A stretch of 64,000 bases of DNA, from NCBI RefSeq assembly GCF_001426945.1, contig NZ_LMFS01000001.1, positions 771,757 through 835,756 on the forward strand, given 5' to 3'. The notes beneath the pieces are model-generated. The model did not search any database. It was not told where the DNA came from and worked only from the letters and a program-made list of their open reading frames with translations. The position numbers and the translations under genes are program-made. Of the stretch, positions 17,806 to 27,401 are shown piece after piece. Positions within the stretch are counted from its first letter, which is position 1, and each line of letters begins with the position of its first letter. This DNA is from Pseudolabrys sp. Root1462. Lineage in GTDB: Bacteria; Pseudomonadota; Alphaproteobacteria; Rhizobiales; Xanthobacteraceae.

Positions 17806-18987
17806 CTACCGCCTCAGATCGGCGAAAGCCTCGTCGAGCCGCGACAGCGCCTCAACAAGAATTGGTCGCGGCGTCGCAAGGTTGAAACGCAGCCAGGTGT
17901 CGCCGCCGGGCCCGAATTGCGGACCGGGGCTGGCGAAGATGCGGGCGCGCTCGGCAACGCGGGCGGCGACGTCGTCGGGCTTCAGACCGGTGCCGGAAAA
18001 ATCGACCCAGGCGAGATAGGTGGAATCCAGCCGCATCGACCGCGCCCCCGGCGCCGCCTTCTCGATCGACGCGTTGAACAGGTCGCGGTTGCCTTCGAGA
18101 TAGACCAGCAGGGCGTTGAGCCAGTCTTCGCCGGTCCGCCAGGCGGCCTCGGTGGCGATCATGCCGAACGACGGCAGCGAGGTGAGGTTGGCGGCCGCGA
18201 CGCGAGCCTCGATCTTCTTGCGCAACACCGGGTTCGAGGTCACCAGCGCGCCCATATGCGCACCGGCGAGGTTGAAAGTCTTGGTGGCGGCGAAGCAGGA
18301 GATGAGACGGTCGGCGATCTCCGGCGCCGCGGTCAGCGTCGGCGTATGCTTGGCGTGGCTGAAGATCAGATCGCAGTGAATCTCGTCGGAGGCGAGATAG
18401 AGATTGCGGTCGGCACAGAACCGGGCGAGCGCCTTGAGCTCATCGGGCGACCAGACCGTGCCGCCGGGATTATGCGGGCTGCACAGGAACACGATTTTGG
18501 TACGCGGGGTGATCAGCTTTGCCAGAGCCTCGAGGTCCATCGCGTAACGGCCCTGCTGGTTGACGAGCTGGGCGTCAAGGATGCGGCGGTCATTGGCGAG
18601 GATGATCTTGCGGAAAGCATGATAGGCCGGCGGAAACAGGACGATCTCGTCGCCCGGTTCGCTGAGCGCCTGCAATACCATGCCGAGCCCGGCGACGATG
18701 CCGGGCACCGGCGTCACCCAGGCGGTGTCAATGGTGAGGCCGTGACGCCGTTTCAGCCATTGGGCGAGCGCCTCGGCCCAGCTCCCGGTGTCGGCATAGT
18801 AGCCATGCACACCGCGGTTGACCTCGGCCGTTAGCGCCGCGGTCACGCCGGATGGCGCAGCGAAGTCCATGTCGGCCACCCACATCGGGATGGCGTCCGG
18901 GGCGGTGATGCCGGAAAGCTTGGCGATATTGTCCCATTTCGACGAGTGGGTGCCGCGGCGCTCGATGATGCGGTCGAAATCAAACAT
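17806..18987 (-). CDS. PatB/MalY-type PLP-dependent aminotransferase (C-S lyase)
   Basis: A 393-residue fold-type I PLP enzyme. The PLP-binding lysine is in AATKTFNLAG (about residue 234). LCSPHNPGGTVW carries the conserved Asn, and the N-terminus MFDFDRIIERRGTHSSKWD is characteristic of the PatB/MalY cystathionine beta-lyase group. Members cleave cystathionine or S-alkyl cysteines, or act as aminotransferases. I start it at this ATG rather than 22 codons upstream because the family begins here and GGGAG lies about ten bases ahead. It ends 33 bp before the C26 amidotransferase start on the same strand. Confidence 0.9.
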   Translation of the reverse strand: MFDFDRIIERRGTHSSKWDNIAKLSGITAPDAIPMWVADMDFAAPSGVTAALTAEVNRGVHGYYADTGSWAEALAQWLKRRHGLTIDTAWVTPVPGIVAGLGMVLQALSEPGDEIVLFPPAYHAFRKIILANDRRILDAQLVNQQGRYAMDLEALAKLITPRTKIVFLCSPHNPGGTVWSPDELKALARFCADRNLYLASDEIHCDLIFSHAKHTPTLTAAPEIADRLISCFAATKTFNLAGAHMGALVTSNPVLRKKIEARVAAANLTSLPSFGMIATEAAWRTGEDWLNALLVYLEGNRDLFNASIEKAAPGARSMRLDSTYLAWVDFSGTGLKPDDVAARVAERARIFASPGPQFGPGGDTWLRFNLATPRPILVEALSRLDEAFADLRR

Positions 18988-19151
18988 GCGGCAGTCGCTC
19001 CCGAAAGGACAAGAAATGCAGTCTTTGATGAGCGCCGCCGGGCGTCGGGTCAAGGTACCTTTGCATGGCGGAAGCTTCCCGGAGCGCCGGCGGCGGGTTA
19101 AGTCGTAGGGGCGGTTTCGCCCGCGATTCCCCGCCTTTCCGGGACGTGCTC

Positions 19152-19736
19152 ATGACCGATCTTGCCGAGCCTGACAGCGCCGTCGTCCGTCCCTCTCTGC
19201 TTGAACTGTTCCTGGCCTTCGCTCATGTCGCGCTGTCCGGCTTCGGCGGCGCGCTGCCGTGGGCGCGTCGCATGATCGTCGAGCGCAAGCGGTGGATGAC
19301 CGCCGAGGAGTTCAACGAGGACTTCGCGTTATCGCAGTTTCTGCCGGGGCCCAACGTCGTCAATTTTTCGGTTGTGTTCGGTGCCCGCATCGCAGGCGCG
19401 GCCGGCGCGGCCGTGGCCTTCGTCGGCCTGATGGGGCCGCCGCTGGTGATCGTGACCATCCTCGCCGTGCTCTACCGTCACTATGGCGATCTCGAAGCGC
19501 TAAGCCGCATCCTGTCGGGCATCGGCGCCGCGGCAGCCGGCCTGATCGTGGCAATGACCATCAAGATGGCGCTGCCGCTGTTCCATCGGCGCATCGGCTG
19601 GCCGGCAGTCATCGCTATCATCGCCTTCATCGGTGTTGCGATCATGCGATGGCCTTTGCCGCTCGTGCTGGTCGTCCTCGCACCTTTCGCTTTCGCGCTC
19701 GCCTGGTTCTATCCGGCTGGCACGGTGAAACGATGA
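19152..19736 (+). CDS. Chromate transporter, N-terminal half (split ChrA)
   Basis: A 194-residue membrane protein of the CHR family, one half of a bidomain chromate/sulfate-type carrier. The family motif FGGALPWARRMIVERKRWMTAEEF is followed by LSQFLPGPNVVNFSVVFG. I start it at ATG 19152 (MTDLAEPD), since the longer frame begins inside the promoter region of the divergent aminotransferase gene. It overlaps the second half by ATGA, so both are made together and probably form a heterodimer. Chromate is the family name substrate; the real one here may differ. Confidence 0.88.
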   Translation: MTDLAEPDSAVVRPSLLELFLAFAHVALSGFGGALPWARRMIVERKRWMTAEEFNEDFALSQFLPGPNVVNFSVVFGARIAGAAGAAVAFVGLMGPPLVIVTILAVLYRHYGDLEALSRILSGIGAAAAGLIVAMTIKMALPLFHRRIGWPAVIAIIAFIGVAIMRWPLPLVLVVLAPFAFALAWFYPAGTVKR

Positions 19737-20263
19737 ACGACGACAGTCCGCTCACCGCGCTCGCAAGTTATTTTGCGTTGCTCTCGCTGGTCGCCATCGG
19801 CGGCGCCGTCGCCGCGATCCCGGATATGCATCGCGTCGCCGTCGACACCATGCACTGGATGAACGACCGGCAGTTCACCGACAGCTTCGCGATCGCCCAA
19901 TTGTCACCTGGGCCAAACGTCATGATCGTGGCGTTGATCGGCTATCACGTTGCCGGTCTTGCTGGCGCATCGGTGGCGACGGCGGCGATGTGCGGACCGA
20001 CCTGCATCGTCGCTTATTTCGCGGCGCACACCTGGAATCGTTTCCGGACGGCTCGCTGGCGCATCGCATTGCAAGCCGCGCTCGTTCCGGTGTCGCTTGG
20101 CTTGATCGGTGCGAGCGCATTCGTGCTGGCGCGCGCTGCCGACAAGAACCTCGCCGCCGCCGCCATCACGATCACGACCGTTGTGGTCGCCATTTTCACG
20201 CGGATCAGTCCGTTGTGGTTGTTCGCGATCGCGGGACTGCTGGGACTGACTGGCTGGTTGTGA
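19733..20263 (+). CDS. Chromate transporter, second half (split ChrA)
   Basis: A 176-residue membrane protein, paralogous to the preceding gene: it repeats the motif as AIGGAVAAIPDMHRVAVD and AIAQLSPGPNVMIVALIG. The start ATG lies within the stop of its partner. Short-chain CHR proteins normally come as such tandem pairs with opposite membrane topology. Four to five helices are predicted. The upstream part of this frame overlaps its partner and is not coding. Confidence 0.88.
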   Translation: MNDDSPLTALASYFALLSLVAIGGAVAAIPDMHRVAVDTMHWMNDRQFTDSFAIAQLSPGPNVMIVALIGYHVAGLAGASVATAAMCGPTCIVAYFAAHTWNRFRTARWRIALQAALVPVSLGLIGASAFVLARAADKNLAAAAITITTVVVAIFTRISPLWLFAIAGLLGLTGWL

Positions 20264-20350
20264 ACTTGTCAAATTGTCGCACCTTGGCCGCGCCGGCCAT
20301 GTGTTAGACGGCCTCCAGATACTGCGCTCAAGCAGGCGGAGAGGGCGACG

Positions 20351-20887
20351 ATGGCGGAGGAGACAAAAACCTCCCGCTCGGGCGGGAGTGTTTTTCCATT
20401 GAAAATAAAGGGTCCGCGCGATTTTTTCGGTGGACTCGTGTTGATCGCCCTGGCCCTGTTCGCGCTATGGGCCGGCAGCGATTTGTCGGGTGTCAGCGGC
20501 TATTCCATGGGCCCCGGCACGGTGCCGCGACTTTTCGTCTCGCTGCTCATCCTGATCGGCGCGGTGGTCACCCTTACCGGGCTGTTTGTCGAGGGGCCGC
20601 CGCTGGAAAGCTATGCGCTGCGCGGGCCGCTGTATGTGGTCGGCGCCATCGTTACTTTCGCCTTGCTGATCCGCGGCGCGCGGTTCTCGATCTTCGGCGC
20701 CGGCATCCGCATTCCCGAATTCGGCCTGATCATCGCAACCTTCCTGGCCTTCATGATCGCGGTCATGGGCGGCACCAAGGTCCGGTGGGTGGAAAGTCTG
20801 ATTGCGGCGGCGGCGATGACGGTGTTCTGCGTCGTCCTGTTCCGCTATCTGCTGCAACTGCCGTTCCCGCTCTGGCCTAGTTTTTAA
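20351..20887 (+). CDS. Tripartite tricarboxylate transporter, TctB-like small membrane subunit
   Basis: A 178-residue protein with four predicted helices, of the TctB family. The family start GPRDFFGGLVLIALALFALW appears from residue 20, and helices follow at LFVSLLILIGAVVTLTGLF and VESLIAAAAMTVFCVVLFRYLL. GGAGAGGG lies ahead of ATG 20351. The first 15 codons contain a terminator-like hairpin (reported separately). It sits 14 bp ahead of tctA. No TctC binding protein is adjacent. Confidence 0.87.
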   Translation: MAEETKTSRSGGSVFPLKIKGPRDFFGGLVLIALALFALWAGSDLSGVSGYSMGPGTVPRLFVSLLILIGAVVTLTGLFVEGPPLESYALRGPLYVVGAIVTFALLIRGARFSIFGAGIRIPEFGLIIATFLAFMIAVMGGTKVRWVESLIAAAAMTVFCVVLFRYLLQLPFPLWPSF

Positions 20888-20901
20888 GCAGGGACGAGGC
20901 A

Positions 20902-22416
20902 ATGTCCGATCTTCTTTCCAATCTGTGGCTCGGCTTTTCGGTCGCCGGTCATCCCGTCAATCTCGGCTTCTGCCTTCTCGGCGCCCTTGTCGGCACGCTG
21001 GTCGGCGTGCTGCCGGGCATCGGCACCGTGGCGACGATCGCCATGCTGTTGCCGATCACCTTCGGCCTCGATCCGGTCGGCGCGCTGATCATGCTCGCCG
21101 GCATCTATTACGGCGCGCAATATGGCGGCTCGACCACGTCGATCCTAGTCAACATTCCCGGCGAAGCGACTTCGGTCATCACCTGTCTCGACGGTCACGA
21201 AATGGCCAAGCAGGGCCGCGCCGGCGCCGCCTTGTCGATCGCCGCGATCGGCTCGTTCATCGCCGGCTGCTTTGCGACCGTGCTTGTTGCCGCACTGGGT
21301 GAGCCGCTGACCAAAGTCGCGCTGGAATTCGGCCCCGCCGAATATTTCGCGCTGATGCTGCTTGGCCTCATCTTTGCGGTGGTGCTGGCGAAGGGTTCGG
21401 TGGTCAAATCCATTGCAATGGTGACGACCGGCCTGCTGCTGTCGACGATCGGCTCGGATATCGATACCGGCGTCGGCCGCATGACGCTCGGCATGCCGGA
21501 ACTGCTTGACGGCATCGGCTTCACCAACGTGGCGATGGGCCTGTTCGGCTTCGCCGAGATCATCCGCAATCTGGAAGCTTCGGCGGTGAGCCGCGAAGTC
21601 GTCCAGAGCAAGATCAAAGGGCTGATGCCGACGCGCAAGGACCTGAGGGATTCAGCTTGGCCGATCGCGCGCGGCACCGTGCTTGGTTCGATCCTGGGCA
21701 TCCTGCCCGGCGGCGGCGCGGTGGTGTCGTCCTTTGCCGCTTACACACTGGAAAAGCGCCTTGCGAAGGATCCCAAGCGCTTCGGCCATGGCGCCATCGA
21801 AGGCGTTGCCGGGCCTGAGTCGGCCAACAACGCCGCGGCGCAGACCTCGTTCATCCCGCTACTGACGCTCGGCATTCCGCCGAATGCCGTCATGGCGCTG
21901 ATGGTCGGCGCCATGACCATTCACGGCATCATCCCGGGTCCCCAGGTGATGACCAAGCAGCCCGAATTGTTCTGGGGCATGATCGCCTCGATGTGGTTCG
22001 GCAATCTGATGCTGGTGATCATCAACCTGCCGCTGGTCGGGCTCTGGGTCCGCCTTTTGCGGGTGCCTTACCGCATTCTGTTCCCGTCGATCATCGTGTT
22101 CTGCTGCATCGGCATCTACTCGATCGACAACTCGGCGAGCGATGTCATCATCGCTGCGCTGTTCGGCCTGTTCGGCTACTGGCTGATGAAGCACGATTTC
22201 GAGCCGGCGCCTTTGGTGCTCGCCTTCGTGCTCGGTCCGCTGATGGAGGACAATCTGCGCCGTGCCATGCTGATCGCGCGGGGCGATTCATCGATATTCG
22301 TGACGCGGCCGATTTCGGCGGTGCTCATTGCCATATCGGTGGCGCTGCTGACGATCGCCATTCTGCCGATGATCCGCAAGCGGCGCGAAGAGGTGTTCGT
22401 CGAATCGGAAAACTGA
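20902..22416 (+). CDS. Tripartite tricarboxylate transporter, TctA large permease
   Basis: A 504-residue permease with about 11-12 helices. Family hallmarks are [58 protein letters not shown] and [21 protein letters not shown]. It takes up a carboxylate handed over by a periplasmic TctC protein, using an ion gradient. The TctC gene is missing here; these systems often rely on binding proteins encoded elsewhere. A strong terminator follows. Confidence 0.95.
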   Translation: MSDLLSNLWLGFSVAGHPVNLGFCLLGALVGTLVGVLPGIGTVATIAMLLPITFGLDPVGALIMLAGIYYGAQYGGSTTSILVNIPGEATSVITCLDGHEMAKQGRAGAALSIAAIGSFIAGCFATVLVAALGEPLTKVALEFGPAEYFALMLLGLIFAVVLAKGSVVKSIAMVTTGLLLSTIGSDIDTGVGRMTLGMPELLDGIGFTNVAMGLFGFAEIIRNLEASAVSREVVQSKIKGLMPTRKDLRDSAWPIARGTVLGSILGILPGGGAVVSSFAAYTLEKRLAKDPKRFGHGAIEGVAGPESANNAAAQTSFIPLLTLGIPPNAVMALMVGAMTIHGIIPGPQVMTKQPELFWGMIASMWFGNLMLVIINLPLVGLWVRLLRVPYRILFPSIIVFCCIGIYSIDNSASDVIIAALFGLFGYWLMKHDFEPAPLVLAFVLGPLMEDNLRRAMLIARGDSSIFVTRPISAVLIAISVALLTIAILPMIRKRREEVFVESEN

Positions 22417-22434
22417 AACGATCGAATCACTGCA

Positions 22435-22474
22435 ACGCCGGGCCGATCCTCGATCGGTCCGGCGTTTCTTTTTG
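22435..22474. terminator. Rho-independent terminator after tctA
   Basis: A 14-bp stem (ACGCCGGGCCGATC with GATCGGTCCGGCGT, one G-T pair) closes a CTC loop and is followed by TTCTTTTTG. It lies between the convergent tctA and mlaD genes. Confidence 0.85.
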
Positions 22475-22478
22475 CCGG

Positions 22479-23372
22479 TTAGCGTTTGTTGCTGTCGCTC
22501 GATCCACCGCCGAACAGGATGCGCTGCGGGTTCTTCGCCAGGTCGGTGACAGCGCGGTCGATATTGGCGATCGAGCGGTGCAGATCGTTGCCGACGACGT
22601 TGATGTGTTTGTTGGCCGTATCGGTCACCTTGGTGATGCCTTCGGTGATCTCGGCGGTGCGGCGATCGAGATTTTCGGCCAGCATCGTCGTCTGCTTGTC
22701 CAGATTGGTCGTGAGCTTGTCGAGATTGGTCGCGACCCGGCTGGTGTCGGTCTTGAGGCTGACCGCAAGATCGTTGATCGAGCTCATCGCCTGAGCGCCG
22801 TTGACGACCAGGTCGTCGATCTTCTTGCTGTTGCGGGCCAGTGCGTCGGTGAAGGTTTCCAGATTCTTGATGGTGTTGCGCAGCGAGTCCTGGTTCTCGA
22901 CGATGAGGGCGTCGGCCTTGGCCAAAGTCTCGCGCACCGCGGTGCCCATGTCGCCGGCGGTCGAAGCAGCGCGCAGCGTCGGCAGATCGCCGCGCTTGGC
23001 GCCCGCCAGCGCCGGCGCCGAGGCGGTGCCGCCCTTCAGCGACACCGAGGCGATGCCGGTGAGGCCGGCATATTCCAGCGTCACGACAGTGTCGGAGCGG
23101 ATCGGTGTCGACGGCGCGATGGCGATGACGGCGGCGACCTCCGACGGCTTGTCTGTCAGTCGCATCTCCGTGACCTCGCCGACCCGGATGCCGTTGAACA
23201 GCACCGGACCGCCGACCCGAAGGCCGGACACCGAGCCTTCAAACACGACAAGGTACGGTTTGGTCTCCTTGCTGCCCCCGGCCGTGTGGATCCAGTAGAC
23301 AAACCCGAACGCGGCGGCGATCACGGCGAACGTGAACAAACCGATCAATGCGAATTTCGCCCTATCTTCCAT
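22479..23372 (-). CDS. mlaD: MlaD-like MCE-domain lipid transport protein
   Basis: A 297-residue protein with an N-terminal anchor helix (about 8-28, LIGLFTFAVIAAAFGFVYWI) and one MCE domain (YLVVFEGSVSGLRVGGPVLF, then GIRVGEVTEM, about 40-125). A long alpha-helical tail rich in Asn/Leu/Lys repeats (NLDKLTTNLDKQTTMLAENLD) resembles the coiled shaft of long MlaD/MCE proteins. It forms the periplasmic ring of an ABC system that moves phospholipids between the membranes. It is third in the operon after mlaE and mlaF; TGGAG precedes its ATG. Confidence 0.92.
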   Translation of the reverse strand: MEDRAKFALIGLFTFAVIAAAFGFVYWIHTAGGSKETKPYLVVFEGSVSGLRVGGPVLFNGIRVGEVTEMRLTDKPSEVAAVIAIAPSTPIRSDTVVTLEYAGLTGIASVSLKGGTASAPALAGAKRGDLPTLRAASTAGDMGTAVRETLAKADALIVENQDSLRNTIKNLETFTDALARNSKKIDDLVVNGAQAMSSINDLAVSLKTDTSRVATNLDKLTTNLDKQTTMLAENLDRRTAEITEGITKVTDTANKHINVVGNDLHRSIANIDRAVTDLAKNPQRILFGGGSSDSNKR

Positions 23373-23386
23373 CGCTTAACTCCACA

Positions 23387-24196
23387 TCATGCGCGCCGTT
23401 CAGTGACGCGCCGTCCTTTTATTGCTACCTGGAAATCGGTATGGGCCCGCTCGCCGTGGAAGTACTCTTTCAGCCACGGATGCTGCGACGCCAGCATCAC
23501 GTCCATGTTGCCGGCCTCGACGATCTTTCCCTCACTCAGCACCGCGATGCGGTCGCATGTGCGATGCAGGCTGTCGAGATCGTGGGTGACCATGAACACG
23601 GAAATGCCGAGCGTTTCCTGCAGCGTCAGCAAGAGGTGATCGAATTCGGCGGCGCTGATCGGGTCGAGACCGGAGGTCGGCTCGTCGAGAAACAGGATTT
23701 CCGGGTCGAGCGCCAGGGCGCGGGCAAGCGCCACGCGCTTGATCATGCCGCCCGACAGTTCGGATGGATAATTTCGATAGACGTCCGGCTTGAGGCCGAC
23801 CATTTCCAGTTTCGAGATTGCGATTTCGGTCGTCAGTTTCGGCGAAAGCCTTAAATATTCGCGGATCGGGAATTCGACGTTCTTTCCCGATGTCAGCGAG
23901 GAGAACAGGGCGCCTTGCTGAAACAGCACGCCCCAGCGCCGGTCGACGGCCTGACGTTCGGCCTGGCTGGCTTTACTCAGTTCGACGCCCAGCACCTCGA
24001 TCGATCCGGCCTGCATCGGCAGCAGACCGATGATGGTGCGCGTCAGGACCGATTTGCCGGCACCCGATGCGCCGACGAAACCGAGAATTTCGCCACGCTT
24101 GAGATCGAGGTCGACGCCGTTCAGCACCCGGCGCGCGGCAAAATCGACCACCAGATCGCGAACCTTGATGACGGGATCGCCCGAACGCGTGGCCAT
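23387..24196 (-). CDS. mlaF: MlaF-like ABC transporter ATP-binding protein
   Basis: A 269-residue ABC ATPase of the Mla/MCE lipid transport system. Walker A is GASGAGKSV (about 42-50), the signature LSGGMIKR, Walker B ILFLDEPTSGLDP, and the switch histidine is in VTHDLDSL. The form LSGGMxKRVALARA is typical of MlaF. It starts two bases after the mlaE stop and is followed 14 bp later by mlaD. Confidence 0.95.
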   Translation of the reverse strand: MATRSGDPVIKVRDLVVDFAARRVLNGVDLDLKRGEILGFVGASGAGKSVLTRTIIGLLPMQAGSIEVLGVELSKASQAERQAVDRRWGVLFQQGALFSSLTSGKNVEFPIREYLRLSPKLTTEIAISKLEMVGLKPDVYRNYPSELSGGMIKRVALARALALDPEILFLDEPTSGLDPISAAEFDHLLLTLQETLGISVFMVTHDLDSLHRTCDRIAVLSEGKIVEAGNMDVMLASQHPWLKEYFHGERAHTDFQVAIKGRRVTERRA

Positions 24197-24198
24197 GA

Positions 24199-25350
24199 TC
24201 AGATCCCGACCGAAGCAAAGAAGACGGCGAACAGACCGTCGATGACGATGACGAGGAAGATCGACTTCACGACCGAGTCGGTGGTCTTGGCGCCGAGCGA
24301 CTCCGCCGAGCCTTTGACCTGCATGCCCTCCATGCAGGCGACCAGGCCGATGATGAGCGCCATGAATGGGGCCTTGATCATGCCGACGGCGAAAGTCTGG
24401 CCGTTGATCGATTCATGCAGGCGCGACATGAAGATCTTCGGATCGATGCCGCCGTATAGCCACGCCACCAGGCCGCCGCCGTACAGCGCCGCCATCGAGC
24501 CGAGGAAGGTGAGGATCGGCACCGCGATCATCAGTGCGAGGATGCGCGGCAGCACCAGAACTTCGATCGGATCGAAGCCCATGGTGCGAAGCGCGTCGAC
24601 CTCTTCGCGCATCTTCATCGAGCCGAGTTCGGCGGTATAGGCCGAGCCCGAGCGGCCGGCGATCATGATGCAGACGATCAGGACGCCCAGTTCGCGCAGC
24701 ACCAGCACGCCGACCATGTCGACGACATAGATGTCGGCGCCGAAGGTGCGGAAATGGAAGATGCCCTGTTGAGCGATGATGGCGCCGATCAGGAACGTGA
24801 TCAGCACGACAATCGGTACGGCATGCCAGCACACGCGCTCGAGGTGATTGATCATCGAGGTGAAGCGGAAGCGCCGGGGATGCGCGCATACGCTCAGGAA
24901 CGCCACGATCAACTGGCCGGCGATCTGGAAAATCATCGTCAGATCGGTGAAGACCGCCATCATGGTGCGGCCGACGCTTTCGAAGGTGGCGACGATGCCG
25001 GTCTGCTTGTGTTTCAACGGCGTCAGCTTGTGCTCGCCGGCGCGTACCTTCTCGAACAGGTTGCGATAGTTGGGCTGCAGGCCGATGAGTTCGGTTTCGG
25101 CGCCCCGGCTGGACCAGACACGCAAGGTGCGCTCGATGAGCCAGGCGCCATAGGTATCCAGATGCTCGACGCGGGTGGCGTCGAACACGATGCGACGGAT
25201 CTGGGTCTGGTCATGCTTGCCGGTGGCGTGGCTCGCGGCGTCGATCAGGGGTTCCAAAAGGCGCGCATGTTCCGCCGTCCAGTGCCCGGCGGCTTTCAGA
25301 TCGAGGCCGTCGTCGCGCGACGGGCCATGGTCGAGGGTCGCTGCGGTCAA
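24199..25350 (-). CDS. mlaE: MlaE-like permease with N-terminal STAS (MlaB-like) domain
   Basis: A 383-residue fusion. About residues 1-110 form a STAS domain (IRRIVFDATRVEHLDTYGAWL), the role played by separate MlaB in E. coli. The rest is the MlaE permease with HLERVCWHAVPIVVLITFLIGAIIAQQG, LRELGVLIVCIMIAGRSGSAYTAELGSM and MREEVDALRTMGFDPIEVLVLPR. The start is TTG, because an in-frame stop lies just ahead and no other start precedes the STAS domain; GTGAG is about nine bases upstream. It heads the mlaEFD operon. No mlaC gene is present here. Confidence 0.93.
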   Translation of the reverse strand: MTAATLDHGPSRDDGLDLKAAGHWTAEHARLLEPLIDAASHATGKHDQTQIRRIVFDATRVEHLDTYGAWLIERTLRVWSSRGAETELIGLQPNYRNLFEKVRAGEHKLTPLKHKQTGIVATFESVGRTMMAVFTDLTMIFQIAGQLIVAFLSVCAHPRRFRFTSMINHLERVCWHAVPIVVLITFLIGAIIAQQGIFHFRTFGADIYVVDMVGVLVLRELGVLIVCIMIAGRSGSAYTAELGSMKMREEVDALRTMGFDPIEVLVLPRILALMIAVPILTFLGSMAALYGGGLVAWLYGGIDPKIFMSRLHESINGQTFAVGMIKAPFMALIIGLVACMEGMQVKGSAESLGAKTTDSVVKSIFLVIVIDGLFAVFFASVGI

Positions 25351-25594
25351 ACGCGAGTCTCACAGTTGCGGAGGTCATGAACAGCCGCGGGCGCCCAAAC
25401 GTGCCCGCAGACGTGGAAATTAACGCATTATTAAGGTTATGATATGCCGATTAACTTTTACGGTTAACGGCGGCTCGGAGGGAACTTGTTGTTTTTGCGA
25501 GCCTTTTTCGACCGTTGATAACGCGTGTAGGATCGTTGCCGGGCGGGGTAATCTTCCCCATGTTCTGACGAGTCGCCGAACCCAGAGCCCGCCG

Positions 25595-26389
25595 ATGCGC
25601 CAGTACCTCGACCTGATGGACCATATCCTCCGCGACGGCGTTGAGAAGCGCGACCGCACCGGCACCGGCACGCGTTCGGTGTTCGGCTATCAGATGCGGT
25701 TCAACCTCGGCCAGGGCTTTCCGCTGCTGACCACCAAGAAGCTGCACCTGAAGTCAATCGTCCACGAGCTGCTATGGTTCCTCGCCGGCGATACAAACAT
25801 CAAATACCTGAAGGATCACGGCGTCCGCATCTGGGATGAATGGGCGGATGAGCGCGGCGATCTCGGCCCGGTCTACGGCCATCAATGGCGCTCGTGGCCG
25901 GCCAAGGACGGTCAGACAATCGACCAGATCGCCAACGTCATTGCCATGATCAAGCGCAATCCGGATTCGCGGCGGTTGATCGTCACGGCATGGAATCCGG
26001 CCGACGTGGACAAGATGGCGCTGCCGCCATGTCACTGCCTGTTCCAGTTCTATGTCGCCGACGGCCGGCTGTCGTGTCAGCTCTATCAGCGCTCGGCCGA
26101 CGTGTTTCTCGGCGTGCCGTTCAACATCGCATCCTATGCGCTCCTGACCATGATGGTCGCGCAGGTCACCGGCTACAAACCCGGCGACTTCGTGTGGACC
26201 GGTGGCGACACGCATCTCTATTTCAATCATATCGAGCAGGCTGAACTGCAATTGTCGCGTGCGCCGCGCGCGCTGCCGACAATGCGGATCAATCCGGACG
26301 TGAAGGATATCTTCGCCTTCCGCTACGAAGACTTTGTCCTCGAAAACTACGACCCGCATCCGCACATCAAGGCGGCTGTCGCGGTATGA
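25595..26389 (+). CDS. thyA: Thymidylate synthase
   Basis: A 264-residue thymidylate synthase, the same length as the E. coli enzyme, converting dUMP to dTMP with methylene-tetrahydrofolate. [12 protein letters not shown] (about 20-31), the catalytic cysteine in [12 protein letters not shown] (about 146) and [20 protein letters not shown] are present. I start it at [12 protein letters not shown]; the longer frame would add 52 residues that do not look like the family. The gene overlaps the next by ATGA, and folA follows, so the dTMP cycle enzymes are encoded together. Confidence 0.97.
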   Translation: MRQYLDLMDHILRDGVEKRDRTGTGTRSVFGYQMRFNLGQGFPLLTTKKLHLKSIVHELLWFLAGDTNIKYLKDHGVRIWDEWADERGDLGPVYGHQWRSWPAKDGQTIDQIANVIAMIKRNPDSRRLIVTAWNPADVDKMALPPCHCLFQFYVADGRLSCQLYQRSADVFLGVPFNIASYALLTMMVAQVTGYKPGDFVWTGGDTHLYFNHIEQAELQLSRAPRALPTMRINPDVKDIFAFRYEDFVLENYDPHPHIKAAVAV

Positions 26390-26874
26390 GCGTCATCGTC
26401 CGTTCTGCGGTCCCGAGCGATGCTGCGCTGATCTTCGACCTCGTCCGCGAACTGGCCGAATACGAAAAACTCTCGCACGCCGTCGATGCGACGCCCGACA
26501 TGATCGCCAATGCGTTGTTCGGCGAGGCGCCGCGGCTGTTCTGCGATATTGCCGAGTGGGACGGGAAGGCGGCCGGGCTCGCCATCTGGTTCCTGAACTT
26601 CTCAACCTTTCGTGGCCGTCACGGCATTTATCTCGAAGATCTGTTCGTGCGGCCGCACTATCGTGGCAAGGGACTCGGCAAGGCGCTGATGACGCGGCTC
26701 GCCGCGCGTTGCGTCGAACTGGGCTATGCCCGCTTCGAATGGTCAGTGCTGGACTGGAACGCGCCATCGATTGCGTTTTATCAGTCGATTGGCGCGGACG
26801 TGCTGCCCGACTGGAAGATCTGCCGGATGAGCGGCGATGCGCTGAGCGCCTTTGGCGGTGAGGCCAAGCGATGA
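26386..26874 (+). CDS. GNAT family N-acetyltransferase
   Basis: A 162-residue acetyltransferase related to diamine (spermidine/thialysine) acetyltransferases. The acetyl-CoA loop region is [27 protein letters not shown] (about 84-110), with the R/Q-x-x-G-x-G/A pattern as [10 protein letters not shown]. The later [21 protein letters not shown] block is characteristic of this subgroup. It sits between thyA and folA with four-base overlaps on both sides, so it is translated with them. The substrate is unknown. Confidence 0.9.
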   Translation: MSVIVRSAVPSDAALIFDLVRELAEYEKLSHAVDATPDMIANALFGEAPRLFCDIAEWDGKAAGLAIWFLNFSTFRGRHGIYLEDLFVRPHYRGKGLGKALMTRLAARCVELGYARFEWSVLDWNAPSIAFYQSIGADVLPDWKICRMSGDALSAFGGEAKR

Positions 26875-27389
26875 ACGCGCAGCCCGTTCACATCATTCTG
26901 GTTGCAGCCATTGGCGAGAACGGCATCATCGGCAGTGACGGCCAGTTGCCGTGGCGGCTGAAGTCGGACCTGCAGCACTTCAAGCGCGTCACCAGCGGCC
27001 GGCCCGTGGTGATGGGGCGCAAGACCTTCGAGTCGATCGGCCGGCCGTTGCCGAACCGCACCAACATCGTGATGACGCGTGACCTCCAATTTGCCGCTCC
27101 CGGCACGACACTCGCCACCAGTCTCGACGCCGCGCTGGCCATCGGCCGTGACGATGCACGGCGCCGCGGCATCCATGAGATCATGATCATCGGCGGCGGC
27201 GACGTGTTCGATAGCACGATGGCGATGGCCGACCGCCTCGAGATCACCCACGTGCACGCGAGCCCGAAGGGCGACGTTGCGTTTCCGGCGATCGATCCCG
27301 CGGTGTGGCGCGAAGCAGCGCGCCAGCATTACGATGCCGGGCCGGACGACGACGCCAGCTTCGACACCGTGACTTACGAACGGCGCTGA
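26871..27389 (+). CDS. folA: Dihydrofolate reductase
   Basis: A 172-residue dihydrofolate reductase that regenerates tetrahydrofolate after the ThyA reaction. GIIGSDGQLPWRLKSDLQHFKRVT covers the substrate loop with the catalytic acidic residue (DL), then VVMGRKTFESIGRPLPNRTNIV binds NADPH, and IMIIGGGDVFDSTM closes the cofactor site. Its start overlaps the GNAT stop. The pairing with thyA is functional as well as positional. Confidence 0.97.
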   Translation: MNAQPVHIILVAAIGENGIIGSDGQLPWRLKSDLQHFKRVTSGRPVVMGRKTFESIGRPLPNRTNIVMTRDLQFAAPGTTLATSLDAALAIGRDDARRRGIHEIMIIGGGDVFDSTMAMADRLEITHVHASPKGDVAFPAIDPAVWREAARQHYDAGPDDDASFDTVTYERR

Positions 27390-27401
27390 CGACCCCTCGC
27401 G

